From positions 1,130,842 through 1,194,841 of the forward strand of contig VUYV01000045.1 of the NCBI GenBank assembly GCA_008711295.1: a stretch of 64,000 bases of DNA, in the 5' to 3' direction. The notes under the pieces were generated by a model, which saw nothing but the letters and a program-made list of their open reading frames with translations, searched no databases and was not told where the DNA came from. The DNA comes from Anarhynchus alexandrinus. Lineage: Eukaryota; Chordata; Aves; Charadriiformes; Charadriidae. Positions within the stretch are counted from its first letter, which is position 1. The number at the start of each line of letters is the position of its first letter. Positions 23,003 to 36,700 of the stretch are shown in pieces. A program made the translations under genes and the position numbers.

Positions 23003-26000
23003 TAAAACTCCTCTTGGTTTTAGAGAATGACAGCAGAGTTCACCAGCTGCTGAGTAGAATCTGCTGTATATCTAAAATTCTGGGATAGGTGGGACAAAAA
23101 GAGTTTAATAGCCTTAGCTAAATATTAGAACCCTAAGTCATGTTATTCTTTTGGTTTTTGTTTTAAATTTGTCCTCAGAATGATTTTTATCTTGGGAGGG
23201 AAAAGAAGAAAGAGCACGCTAATGACCTTTATGTTTTGAAAGAGGTGAGTAAAAAGTTATTAAACTGCAGTCAGGCAAAGCTCTTTGCACAGCCAGACAG
23301 GGAAATATTTGCAGAGACTACGAGGTGGGCTTTGGGCAGGAAATGGTTTGGATTCATAAAAGTGGAAAAGCGTTTAGCTAAATATTTATCTTGTATGCAG
23401 CTTGGAGTGGTCAAGTGAAAACAGAAGGTCTGTGTATGACATTTGCAGATATGTCCAGATAATACTAAATATAGGCAGGAGTTTGCCTTTGGGGAAAGGG
23501 GCCTTTACACTGACATAACATTACTTTTAGAATTTACTTCTGACTCCCACAACATACCTAATACAAGTGCTTTACACTAACAGAATATAGGTATGATACT
23601 CAGCTCTGCGAACATAGTAATTTATACAACCATACGGTATATTTTAAAATAGCACCATAACAGTTAATGAGAACTTCTGAAATTACTAGGAAATATATTA
23701 ACTCTGGAAGTGGTAGATGCCACTAAAAAGAGCAAGAAAAGGTTTTGCTGCAGTGTAATAATATCAGAATATCTGGATACTGAATGCTAGGGTGTCTTTC
23801 CTGTCTTTTTCTTTTAATTATTTTTTCTGTTTGAACTATAAGAAGATTGGAAGGGTTCTTCGATAATCTGAGTTTCTAAATGAAATGAATTTGCATTCAG
23901 TCAATAACTATGATATATATAATTATGTATAATAATAAGAATGACAATAATAACAAATATATTAAACATGCATTACTGCTAACTTCACAATCTTTAATGC
24001 ATTTATCCACAAAAAACACCCTGTAATGAAAAAAGTATAGTTATGCCCCCTTACCAGCAAAACACTGAGTCAGCAGAACTTGAAGACTTAATCTTAAATG
24101 GCATATAGGTGAAATAAAATTAAACAAAATCCACTCAAATCCTTTTTGGCCACTAAGTACGTTTATAAAATTGGCCAAATACTGAATATCTGTGGCAATG
24201 CATAGATAATGTTGACCTTCTGACTCAGTGTTGTAAGTTAGCACTACCACCAAAGCTAGTACTGCATCTATCCTGACCATCCAAAATTTAGAATTAATGA
24301 AATGTCTTCCCAAAGTCCTGGAGAGGCTGAATATTGCTGACTAGACAACAGCTCAGGGCACCCTCACAGAGGAGGATTCAAAAGATCAAAAGATTTTTCT
24401 TGATCACACCCTTCCTTCCTACCATCCGCAGCTGAGATCACTGACCAGCTGGGGAAGTACCATGTCTGTGGGGACTGAGAATGCTTCCTATAGATCCCCA
24501 TCAGCTTTGGACCTTCTCCCAAACTCAGCCCCTGCCTACGTGTGCGTCTCCTACTGCCTGCTCATCGTTAGACATGGGGTACTGCACAACTCAGCTGCCC
24601 ATGCAGAGGGGCCTGGAGCCCTGCATGTGCCCTGGTGCCACCTGAGACACACACATGGGCTGTCAGCTCCAGGGCATGACCCGCAGGCTGCCTCAGAACT
24701 GGGTCCTCCTCAAAGTAGGAAGTTATTCAGGTGCTCTGAAGCGAATTTTTCAACGTAAACCCTTCTCTGGAAGGGCCTCTTTTTCCCTGCTGGCTTTGGG
24801 AGGAACCTAACAGTGGGATTCAATTCAAACCAATTAATTCACATAACCACATTTATATGTCAAAAGGCCCGCCGGAGCTCAGCTCAGCTGCCCATGGATA
24901 CACCTGCCTGGTACCATTTGAAATGCTTTGTGGCATCCTGTACAGCCACACAGGGCTGGAAAATAAACACTACAGGACCTAGGGGAGATACATGCCCATT
25001 GGATCAGCAGATGGAGGCCAGGACTTATATGTCAGAGCACCTGTTGTGGCACAAGGACCTGGCATTTTGGCAGCTAAACCAAGCCCACTGACTTGAAAGG
25101 GAACGTGGACGTCTGGACACCTAGACTCCTGCCTCCAAATGCCAAATTTTAGGCCTACCTTAACCTCAAACTGGATTGCAGCCCATATCCTTAGATGGTT
25201 TGAAGTGACATGAGAGGTTGGATTTAGTTGCCTAAAGAAAGGATTTGGTGCCTTTTTAGGCACTATGAGTTGCCTTGCATAGCTTCCACCTGCCACTGAC
25301 AATTCAATTCAAATGACACCAGGTCATCTCAAATGATGCCAGCTTCCCTGTGCTTATTGAATCCCACCCAAGATGGGATCCAAGATCTTGATTTAGTAAG
25401 TTTGCAATGTTTTCAAAAGAAGTAGGGAGAGAGCCAGGATATTTAATAGATTTGTTGCTAAAAGCTATGAAGAATGAGGGTGGAAAAGGGAAGGGATGAA
25501 AGGAAAGATTTATGATCTGAAATGTTTTTTGTAAACTTTGAGTAAGCATTCAGGATTTTCAATGTTTATTTGCATCAAACACCCAAAGCTACTTAGATAT
25601 ACCTTGAAATTCCTGTTGTTGGCAATCCTTATTTTCCTCTTTGAGCTTTGCAATGACTGTTAACTACTAGGTAGATCTAATAGGGTCGATAGAGTAGAGT
25701 TATTGCAAGTCAAGTTTTCAGTAGTAAAGGTCTGCTGCTCAGAAGGACAGCCTGCACTCAGTGTTTTAGAAAAGACAATAATATTTTGACTTATATACTG
25801 GGTTGTTATTGATGACAATGTGGCAATATTTACAACAATCAAAAGAAAGAGGAATGAAAACAATCCTTTTTAGCAGAATAATGTTTAACAATTTATACTT
25901 TGAGATAGGTCTGTTTTATTCCTCTTCCTGATAGTCCTTTGTGGATGTGCCGTATCTGCAGTAGTTGATTAACTCACAGTAAATCTAATTATGCAATACT

Positions 26001-29000
26001 TACAATGTCTAATCTACCTTTACTTTCAGCTAATCGGTCAATTAGCTTGATTTGGGGAATAATCAGTTTACAGTGCTGAGCACACAAATGGGATTTGGCA
26101 AAGAGAGGACAAAAGTACTGAGCAAATGGTGGTATAAAGATTAATTCCTATCACTTCTTCTGAAGAAACATTGTAGTGACGCCTACTAGATTTGAATCCT
26201 TAATTATTAATCCTTAATTATTAAATATCAAACCAAGTTCTCAATACCTTAAAAACTTACTACCCACTCCCCTTCCCCCCTGCTTTCCATGTATTACTTA
26301 GATGTTGGAAAAACTGCTATAGGTCAAGGTTAATTAGGTATGTATGCCAAGCCTATGTCATTTTTTCAGCTGTGGAGCAGTCTGAAGCAATGTGGTGTTC
26401 ACCTACTAGTTTTACACTACAAACCAAACATGCAGAATACCTGAAAGTAGCTGAATCTTCAGTGAATACAAGGCTGTTAACAGAATTGGTTATTGTTTAT
26501 TTATTTGATTGCACACTAACCATATTCAGAGCTCCTACAAAGGGGTGTTGTTAGACAAGTTCCTACTGTGACCAGGAGCAAGAGCTCAATTTTTGGCATT
26601 TTGCAAGTTTTAGCTCTGTATAAATCCAGGACAACTGAATATTTTTCTTCTTTCTGTGATTTGGTTTTCCTCTCCTGTACTCCCTGCAGAATGAGGAACT
26701 GTAATTGCAGCCTTTTAGGTTCAGGCAGGCAAATACTATCACATGTAGCTGAAAGTCTCCCACTGTCTAAAGAAGTTTAAGCAATGAATATTTTTATGGT
26801 TGATTGTACTCCTATTTACACCGCACTTTAGGGACTGGCTAGTTATTGTATACATCATCATTATTATTATTATATTTGATAATTTAAGAAATCAGTCATT
26901 TCACCCCTGAGTTGCAATCAGTTTTTGCACAGACATCTATTTTACATTATCTACCTGCTGGGTAATAACTTTGCAGAACCGCACTTTGGTAAAATAAAGA
27001 AACTCTGTATTAAGAGAAATAATTGACAAGATCCTGATATTAATGCTCTGGATACTTCAAGCAAGTTTCTGGTCCTGTTTTAAGCTGATGCCTGATTTCA
27101 GGAAATAGATAAAAAAACCTTTTCCCCCTCTGCAATCCAGACCAGAAGCACCACCAAGCAGTGGAGGCAGCCTGTCTTTCCCTAACAGTATATATTACAT
27201 GCCATCATTAGTGGCTGGGTAGATAAACTGCTCTGTTTTGGCAGCTCCAGAGTTCCTACAGCCTGGCTGGCAAAAGGAAAGTAGTCTGTCCTGTGTTATG
27301 TTAGAAGTGTATAGTATTTTAGAAACAGTGTTTGGACAGACAAGCAGCAGAATTATATAGCTACTGCTCTGTTTCAATCATATCAGTAATTTCAGGCAAT
27401 TATACCATGAGCTGTGTATCATCAATTGTGTTATCTGCTGCAGTAAAATTTGATTAAAAAACTGTACTCAGATTACCAGTCTTTGCTGCAGGTTTTCTGC
27501 TGTTTACTTAAATGCTGCTTTTTAAATTACTATTTTTTTTTTAAATTCAGGAATCGTTTGAAAAATTCATTCTAATAACAAACCACTTGAACTTCAAAAG
27601 CCTGCCTCCCTAATGGCTTGACTGAATCCTTTATAAGTAACCGGGAATCTTTCTAATCCTTTCAGTTGGGATTAGATCATATGTTAGGATATATGGTTTA
27701 TTGCCTTCTTATTAATATGTTAATATTCTTTTAAGAAATGTATATGGTCAGTAGTGTCTTATGAATTCAGCAATAAAAATTAATTTTCATAGAAGAACAT
27801 TCCATGTAGGATAAAGGGCAATGTTCTCCTGACAACTTATTCCTGAAGAGCAACTGAAGTTCGGCTAAGAAGAATCTTTTTCACTTGACAGAAGTGATTG
27901 CATGTTTTTCATTCTGTAACATTCAAAGATGAAAAGGAAGACTGTGTCCTTTATCAGATTTTCCATTGCAAACATGATTACTACCACCTTTTTTATTTGT
28001 ACAGATAATGAAGGTATCAAGACACAAGTGTAGATATTTGTTGTATCTAATCAGAATTCCCATCTTTTTCTTACAGGTGATCGCAACATTGCTGTCCTCT
28101 ACAAAATGATATATTATTAGTTTTTGCATTTTGTAGGACTGGTCTGCAAGGTGCTGACAGTCTGTACTAAGTGTCGTTCAGAAGTATATAGAACAAAAAG
28201 ACACTCCTCAATCTCAGACAACACAGATAAATTGATAAATTAGTCAGCAAGACTGGTAGTGATCTCACTGCATCTAATTCTCGCCTACTGAGGATTTGGG
28301 GATACTTTAAGACAGGTTATGCTATAAGGAATATTTTCTTATTGTTTTCCTCAAATATTAAAGTAGTAACGAAAAAAAATGAAAGTTAAATAAGATGCAC
28401 AAAAAGTGATTCTAAAAAGTCAATAGAAACCAGAATATTCATGCTGCCATGTAATTAAATTAAATACTGATACTACTGATTTTTTCCATCACAGGAGCAG
28501 TGCTCACTAGCTGCATCTATGTTAACATTTTGATTTGGAGCAGTGGTGCAAGTCTGAAGCAAATGTAGCAAATCTTCCAGTCATCCTCACTTGATGGGCA
28601 CTGGTTCAGTTCAAAGGCCAGCTTTGGTGTTCACAAACAAACAAACAAAACTCTTTTTCTGAAATCTACATATGAAGATTCACATCATCCACTCACCAAA
28701 GAGAAACTACATTGGGAGGATTTATTCCAGCTCCATCCCCATCCCTAATGAAAACGCAAAAGCCCTTGCATCTTGTGCATGAGGAACGTTTGGTCTAAGG
28801 AACGTGGCCAATGAAAGAATATCCCTTCTCAAACTCTCCATATGGTAGACATAAACTATAACTGATCTGCTTCTGCTGTGCCAAATTGCTTACTAAGGTA
28901 AGCCTAAGAAATATCTGTATTCTACAGTGGCCTACTTTCTGAATAGTGAAAGGTCTTGTAGAATTTGATATTTCTTCCACAAGAGATAAAGAACTGAAAT

Positions 29001-29731
29001 GTGATGTAGGAAAATGCATTTAATGAATTCAAAACAAGCTTCAATTTATGGTTCCTCAAAAAAAAAAAAAAGGGGGAGAGAATTCATAGCTGAAAGAGGT
29101 TTGTATTCTACCCAAACTCTTCTGCTTTTCTCCATCCTCATTTTCAGTAGAATGTCCTTAAGACCTACATTTTAAAATAATATGTGGAATCCTCAAAGAT
29201 GAGACGAGTGAAATGTAGAAGTCTGTATCACCTGACTGAATTACTCTTACTCAAACTATAGGCAAGCCTTTCAGGTTCCCTGGCTCCAGCATAGCTGCAC
29301 ATTCATGCAAAGCTTTTAGCTACAGTAAGAATTAGAAAATCCTGCTGCGAAGCTACTAACAGAAAAGGCATTCTGCATTCTTCACTCATGTGTCAGCAAC
29401 GCAATGCATCTGAAGTATAGCCACCATCTAAAGACACAACAAAAATGGCTTAAAGAGTTCGAGTTTTATAAAATTGTACTGTGTCATCAGTACATCATCG
29501 CTGTAATAAATAATGGACAGAATGATCTTGCAATTATTAGAGCCATATTTTTAGTGAGCATATACAGATGCTCCAGTTTGAAACCTGCTACCACAGCTTT
29601 GACTCATGGCTATTATTACTGCTTTCATTTCCTACTCTATGTGAGACAAACAGAACAGAAATTCTGCTGTTCAACACCTTATTTTGAACTACAAAGTAAG
29701 GCTTTCCTGTATTAAAAGATGTACAGTTTAG
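23003..29731. other. 6.7 kb without recognisable genes or mobile elements
   Basis: Mostly AT-rich. Two GC-richer patches (24430-24740 and 24870-25300) carry open frames of 80-107 codons without family resemblance. The second has a small perfect inverted repeat (GTGCCT/AGGCAC, 25248-25263). Simple AT repeats lie near 23910-23960 and an ATT run lies at 26857-26873. A duplicated 13-mer (TCCTTAATTATTA) lies at ~26200-26226. No exon can be supported. Confidence 0.5.
26857..26873. repeat. (ATT)n microsatellite
   Basis: Five to six ATT/TTA units. Confidence 0.7.
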
Positions 29732-30778
29732 CTTATTTTCCTGGTTTGAGTGACACAGGATTAATTTCTCTTTCAGTAATTTTGCTTTTCAGTAAGGTCT
29801 TTTCTAACGCTTGGGAAAACTGCATTTTTAGAAGACTCTAGTGTCTGAATTTGTGAAAATATTTACTTTATAGCCAGCTATGGCATCTGGGTTTCAAGGT
29901 GTCAGTGTTTTCAAGTTAGCCAGATGTGGCGATGAGGAGGAGCGAGACCTGGGCACTTGACCCAAGCTGGCCAACAGGGTTATTTCATATCATGAACATA
30001 ACATTCGACATACATTAAAAAGTTTGCTCAGTTCTCTCTCTCCTATGATGGCTGCAGTCCTGAGAACTTCTTGCCCTGGTGCAGGACCCCTGAGGCCTTC
30101 CCTTCTTCCTGAAGTCGTAGTGCCCACAGTGTCCAACATTTGCTGTCCACTGCTGGGAGTGCACAGCTTCCCACTGATAGAATTGGCTCTGGGGAGACCT
30201 TATTGCAACTTTCCAGTATATCTGAAGGGCACCTACAAGAAAGAGGGACTTTTTACAAGGGCGTGTAGTGACAGGATGAGAGGTAATAGCTTCAAACTGA
30301 AAGAGGGGAGATTTAGATGAGATATTAGGAAGAAATTTTTCACTCTGAGTGTGGTGAGGCACTGGAAAAAATTGCCCAGGGAAGCTGTGGAGGCCCCATC
30401 CCTGGAGGTGTTCAAGGCCGGGTTGGATGGGGCTTTGAGTAACCTGGTCTAGTGGGAGGTGTCCCTGCCCATGGCAGTGGGGTTGGAACTAGATGATCAT
30501 TAAGATCCCTTCCAACCTAAACATTTCTATGATTCTATGAATTATATGAATTATAATCCTTGTAAATTTCATATTGGTATCAGGATCAATGTTGAGTCTG
30601 TAGCATTATTAATGATAATTATTTAGTATTATTCTATTAAATCTGTTTATATTTCAACCATCACGTTTCCTTGTGTTTCCTGATTCCCCTTCCTGGCTGG
30701 GGAGGGGGTCATTGGGTGATAGGATAATTGTCTACACGACAATAAATTGTTGTGGCTTCTTCAAACCAGAACACTTAT
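29732..30778 (+). mobile_element. Solo ERV LTR with perfect 5-bp TSD, interrupted by a CR1
   Basis: The LTR spans 29737-30773. It starts (T)TTCCTGGTTTGAGTGACA, an avian LTR start with the terminal TG mutated to TT, and ends TTCAAACCAGAACA. CTTAT occurs immediately before (29732-29736) and after (30774-30778), a perfect 5-bp target duplication that fixes both ends. A CR1 3' end occupies 30185-30540, so the LTR proper is about 680 bp. The left part has a TATA-like 'tacattaaaa' (~30011). The right part carries ATTAAA near 30637 and 'aataaattgttgtggctt' before the end. No retroviral gene adjoins it. Confidence 0.88.
30185..30540 (+). mobile_element. CR1: CR1 LINE 3' end nested in the LTR
   Basis: Starts in the ORF2 C-terminus at text equivalent to 'GGCTCNGGGGAGACCTTATTGC'. 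It continues through GGACTTTTTACAAGGGC, the 'GAAGAAATTTTTCACT' region, 'GGAAGCTGTGGAGGCCCCAT', 'CCCTGCCCATGGCAG' and the CCTTCCAACCTAAACATTTC block, and ends ATTTCTATGATTCTATGA at 30540. It belongs to the same subfamily as the copies at 41343 and 42843. It sits in the same orientation as the host LTR and must be younger than it. A faint GAATT repeat at both junctions may be chance, since CR1 usually leaves no duplication. Confidence 0.92.
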
Positions 30779-33700
30779 ATTTCTTGGAAAAATAACTTAG
30801 GTATGCACACACAAAGCTTGTATGGATACATGTATTTAAATTTCAGGCTAGTTTACATCAACTAATTTTAAATAAAGAACTGACCTAACGGGCCTTCATA
30901 TCTGTCATGTTGTGACAAGATTAAGAATATCCCTAAGAGTACTATCTTGTTTGAAGTCATGGAATAAAGTCTAACCTTTATTTAGATCGACTCATCTTTG
31001 AATAGCGATGAGGAGTTGAAGTTATGTTTTAATGGCTTTTCTATGTGTCTCGGACATTTTCCCGTTTCTTGCAGACCTTACATTAATTACATATACTGAA
31101 GAACTGCCAGATTTTGTATAGCAATGTCAAATGGAGACTACAAACATGATTTCTAGCTTCTGCCAGAGACCAAACTGCACCCAGCATGCACAGAGGCTAA
31201 AAGAGGAGATGTGCCATGCTTTGAAGACCATGTCCTTGCACATGGTCATGTTCTTGTTATGTCGTCCTGGGCTTGTGTTTGTTGAACTGGGAACTCAGAC
31301 CCGAATTTCTCAAGGTGCTTGCCCTTAAGTTGTCTTGCTCTATTGTTTTCCTTTCCCTACACCAAATGCTAAATCTGGTCTCCTGACCAGAAGACTGATG
31401 CCTTTCTATGAGTTCCTCCGTGAGTGCTGCTAATTGCTGCAAAAGGAACATTTGGAGTCTGACTGTTTCAAAGAAGGAGAGAGGTGCATGTTTTCTATTT
31501 CTCCAGAAGAAGTATTTGGGAAAAATTCAGTGGGAAGTATTTTTTTCTGCCTTCCAGAGGTATTGCTTGTATGAAGAGAAGGATCCAGCTTATTTTAGGT
31601 ATTTATACAGAAGTTCAGAGTTTAAGAAAACAACCTTTGAGTTGAAAAATCAAGTCACTTGTTATCTAATTTGCTGTAAACCAATTGGTTGCAGTTAAAA
31701 TAAGTTTTCCACTACTTCTTCATCCAATACCATTTCTAGAGCTACTTGCTAATCTAATTGACAACAGTATAATGACTACAATAATCACCACATTTCACTC
31801 ACCACGTTTCAGCAGTTCAATTTTTATCTCGTGGTTCCCTTTCCTTTTTCCCCTTGGGCTTATCTATTTTTTGACATAGGAACATCTGTGGTCTTCAATT
31901 TTTCTTGAAGAGACAATCTTCAGTATTCTTCAAGGTACAATATGTCATATCTTTCAATCCACCAGCATCATTCCCTGTTCTGGCTGCTGAAAATAAACTC
32001 TTTAATGATCCAGTTCTTACTGGCTCGCAATATATAGTCAGTCACTTCAGCGAAGGAATGATCTCTTCACCAAGCTTAAAGTAGCTTGGCACAGACATCT
32101 TTTAGCACATATACTCTAAGACACCATAAAAAAAATAACCAGGTATACACTTCACAGCAGGAACTGATAGCTATCTAAAATGTAACGGGTAAGTTCAAAA
32201 TGCATTGGGCATAGTTTTTAAGGGAGCTCGGCACTTAAAGAGTCAGGCTATGCGTTGGCTTATTTTTGTTATTTAGTATTTTCATTAAGTAACACCAAGA
32301 AACCAAAAACGAGGGTAGCATTGAAAGAAGCAGTCACAAGATCTAGGCTGCGCCTGTTATGGATTAGGTAGCTCTTCTGTTTCCATTCAGGTCAAGAAGC
32401 CGGCCAAAGAAAGAAAATGTTATCTGGGTTTTTTGTGACTGTAATCAACAGGATCAATTAACATGTCAAGCTGCAAGTGTAAGGAAGAAATTCCTATTTA
32501 AACTCAAATAGATATTTATTTTCCTGTTTTGTACAGGCTTAGGCTAAAATTTGGCTTTTATTCCCCTTCCACATTTCCATGAGTTTTTAGAACAAAGTCT
32601 CCTAAGTCTGGTAAAGTAGCATTATATATTTAGCTTAGATTTCCTTTTTCATGTAACACATTAGACTGCAAGGAAAATATAAGATCACTGCAATTTTTCA
32701 GACAAGGATGTCAGTTATGTGTGTTGCTTCCATCTTCCTCACTATCTGGTACTGAAAATGAGTCTGTGTCGTAGCAGGTTTCATTTTAGATAATAAGGGA
32801 AGTTAATAATTAGCTGGTGCTCCTGGATTCACTGAATCCAACCTTTGTTAAGCAGCAGTTTCCTGTATATTAATAGATTTGAAATTATTCAGGAAATTGC
32901 TTGAAAATGACAGAATCACTGGACATTATTTTAATGTCAAATGACTGGAACAATTCTGTTGGAGTCTTCCAGAACACAGAGGTCAACGCTGCAGTGCAGC
33001 ATGGCAGCCGATGTGCCTCAGGAGCTGAGGACAGTCAGCTCCCGTCTGAAATAACTTATAACTGCCAAAGATACTCTGGACCACAGCAAGAAAATCTTCT
33101 TTAAAAAAAGCTATATAAATATCATGTTAGCATATCTTAAATGTTCTTTCAAATTCTATCCAGGTTCCTGTGGTGGAGGAGTGATCTGACTGCCATATTT
33201 AAGGCCAAACTTAAATCAGCTGGTGGAAAGGATTCCTCTCTTTCATATGCAGACGGGCTTTTCTGTAGGAGTGTTCACCAAGTATTCATGAGTCTTCTTC
33301 ATGTCCTAACATAAAGTGAAAAAAAAAGAAAAAAGATGGTTAGCCATCAAAATAAATTATTGAGTGATACTAATGATACCAAAAGTTCTCGGCACAATGC
33401 CTATTCCTACAGAAATATAAAATGCAGCTTGCATTTCGAATTCACTGATACATGGTAGCTGAGGAACCAGTTTGTCAACTTCAATATTGGTTTTAATTCT
33501 GCTATATGAATTAACCACTAATTAACTCTGAAGAAGTAGGAAATGTAACAGCCTAATTTTCCAACATGTGGATTTCATCTTCTGAAAAACCTAATCCACT
33601 GTGACTGTTTTGCAATGAAAAATAACATAAATAGGAACTCAAACAGTGAATTAATAGACGTACCCAACTGTCCAAGTAGTATCACCCATATTTCAAATCA

Positions 33701-36700
33701 CTTTTCCTAAACTGGAAGAGAAATCAGAGGCTTGTATGGAATAAGAAACATACGCTTGTTGAGTCATATTTGAATAGGTAAGAGCTATTGTACTTTAAGT
33801 CATACATACTTACTAAAAGTGTCTTTCAAAATTTTTGACTTTACATAGATGATATCAGAGAAAGCTTCTTTTATGCAGCTTATTTTTCTGAAATACCTGG
33901 CCATAGAATTTGCGATGCATGCATAGTTCAGCCTACATCATTTAAACGTAATGGCCAGATTGCTGATATCTTGAAAGTTTTTATCACTTCAGCAGATCAC
34001 TTTCAATAGTACAGTTGCAGCTGGATGATTGGTACAAAGACATTACCATCGGCGTGAAACACAAACATACAGAATCCCATAGGCTTGTGTGACAGGTAGC
34101 AATTTACTTGTGGTACTGGACAGTCTTCCTAAACCTGAGAGAGAGATCCTAAATCCTAGCAGTGCAGAGGAAATGATGTGATTTTTACCCAGACTCATTG
34201 TTTTGTTCACAAGTGGAAGAGTTTTGTTTCTCTAATGTCTTTTATTAGCCTTAAGTTTGCCTTCAGAATAGGAAGTAAGTAAGAATGCAGTTGCCCCTTC
34301 TATGAAACATTAAAACACTATTTAGCTTTGTCTGAAATTCTGCCTAGCTTTGGAAACTCATTTTCAATGGCCTGTAATTAAATAAAATGTTTTTGTTGCA
34401 ATGTATTATAACTATGTGGTACCATGGTACATTTACATACCATTGTTTTACATATTATTTATAAAGTACTCTGGTAATCAGTTTGAATTCTGCATTTTCC
34501 TTTGCTCTCCTCCCAGTTGCTTTGCATGTTTAAAAATAAGTAGCGTGTATAGATCTCAAAACAGCTGCTGAACTTACGAAGACCAGGGCTACTAGAATTG
34601 TAGCATCTTTTCATTCCAAGCAGATACTGTACGCAGAGTAGAAGGAAAACAGATTAAGCTACTGGAACATGTGCAAAGGTCTGTTATACCCGGCATCTGT
34701 ACCAGTTTAAAAAGAAATACACTCGTCTACATTTGTAGTTGGTGAAAACTGGCATAACTAACAAGAATTCATCTGTCTTAAACAACTTCTTTGCAGCATG
34801 ACTTCAGACATTCAATGTGCTTGATTTCTTAAGCAACTGTCTTAAATTCTGTTGGTTTTTTTTTGTTTGTTTGTATCAACTTCTGCTCACAGACCTGGGT
34901 GATCCCAACAGGACTGAAGCAACATGACAACAGCCAAAAGTGTCCTGGGCAAGGAAACCCGTACCAGTGACTCACCATAGGATCCCTCAGGCAAGCTATT
35001 TGTGTTTGTGTTTACTCGAGGTGGAAGAGGAGCAGAACAAGAAAAGGGAGAAGGACCTCAATTGAATTCTGCATCTCAACTGAGCATTTAGCCTGCATAT
35101 TACAAATACAAATCTCTGGGGTTTGGGTTTTTTTTTGCCTCCAAATAGAACCAAATGCAATCTATTTAAGTTGTTCTATTTGTGAATGGGCTTTACTGTA
35201 AATCTGCCAAGACATGTTCTTCCCCATTGTCCCCCACCTTTTTTCAGCCAGAGGAATTTGGAAGAAAACTGTCTATACATGGAAATCACAGAAAAAATAC
35301 TGCTGCTTCAACTTCTTAGGAGCTGCAATGTTCCTTTAAGTCACTGAAGCATTCAAAAGGCAGAATTTACATGACAAACAGGATTTGATCTTTCAAAGTC
35401 AAGATAAAAATGTACATTGTATAAAAATAGTACCATAAAATAGGTCTTGTATAAAAGACTGTAATTACTAGCCTAGGACAATATACTTGAAAATGCAATG
35501 TAGGCTCAGCGAAGATTCTTATCAAAAGTTGATGTTGGCAGTTCATGGTCACAATTCACATGTCCATGCCACGTTGCAGATATGTAAACTTTGTATCAAT
35601 GGAAAATATCGATAAAAGCAGAAAACAATAAAAAACACCAGAGATATGATAGCCCATCTGAATATACTGTGCTCTTATATCTTAAATAGTATTTGAGGGA
35701 GATATGTTTTCAGTATAATTTTTATTGAGCACTTATGCTCTAACGTTGCCCAGAAGGCCTAATCCAATTTATAGACTGATGCAAAACACTGACAACTATG
35801 TGGGGGGAAAAAAAAAAAAAGTGAAAAAACCCAAAGCTAAATATTTTTACTTTTTAAGGTAAAGGAAATGCAACAAAAGACCCAGTTAAGTAAGCAGTCA
35901 GCTCCAAAGTGCTGAATGTTCACTACATTTTACTGAAGATGCCTCTGGTTATTAACTCCTCTATTTCTAATATTTTCGCCTTACCATGGTTTTTAGTTTT
36001 AAATTCTTTTCTAATGAGGTCTTGCACTAACATTAAGGAGTCAGATAAAGTACAATTAATGTATAAATGTTCTGTAACACAAATCTGTACAAAAGCTTTC
36101 TTTCACTGAAAGTTTTCTTTCATTTAAAATTCCCTTGACACTCTGATGTGCCCTGATACTGCAGCAATAAGAATTTTATAAAAATATTAAAATAGCCACA
36201 GTTGCAGTTCAGAATATGTGATTCCTGCTTGCTTTGTTACAGATCAAGTCAATCACGTTGTATATGAAACACACTCTATACTCTTAGTTTTCATCATATC
36301 AATAACTATGTGACCTTATATGGTTGAATGCTATATAATAATGTGGTTACACTCAGCTTGCTGTTCAAACATTCTTTTAAACATCTGCTTCTCTGTGCAG
36401 GAGGAAAAAAATGATTATAATCTTACAGCAAAAAGGTATAGCATGTTAGGTATAATTAGCCAAGATACAGAGCCTGAGCTCAATAGACCCCGGAAACAGC
36501 CACATGAAAGATAAAGAAAAATATATTTCTTTTTTGGACGTAACTGACTACATTATTTACCTCTTCAAATGCTTACAGATGTTCTTACTGAGCAGTGCCA
36601 CTGGCACCAATTGATAGAGACAAAGGCCTGAAAAACAAGTGACAGCCTGGATTATGTAGTTCCCTGTATTCTCTTTTTTTCCATGAAAAGTTATATTTTC

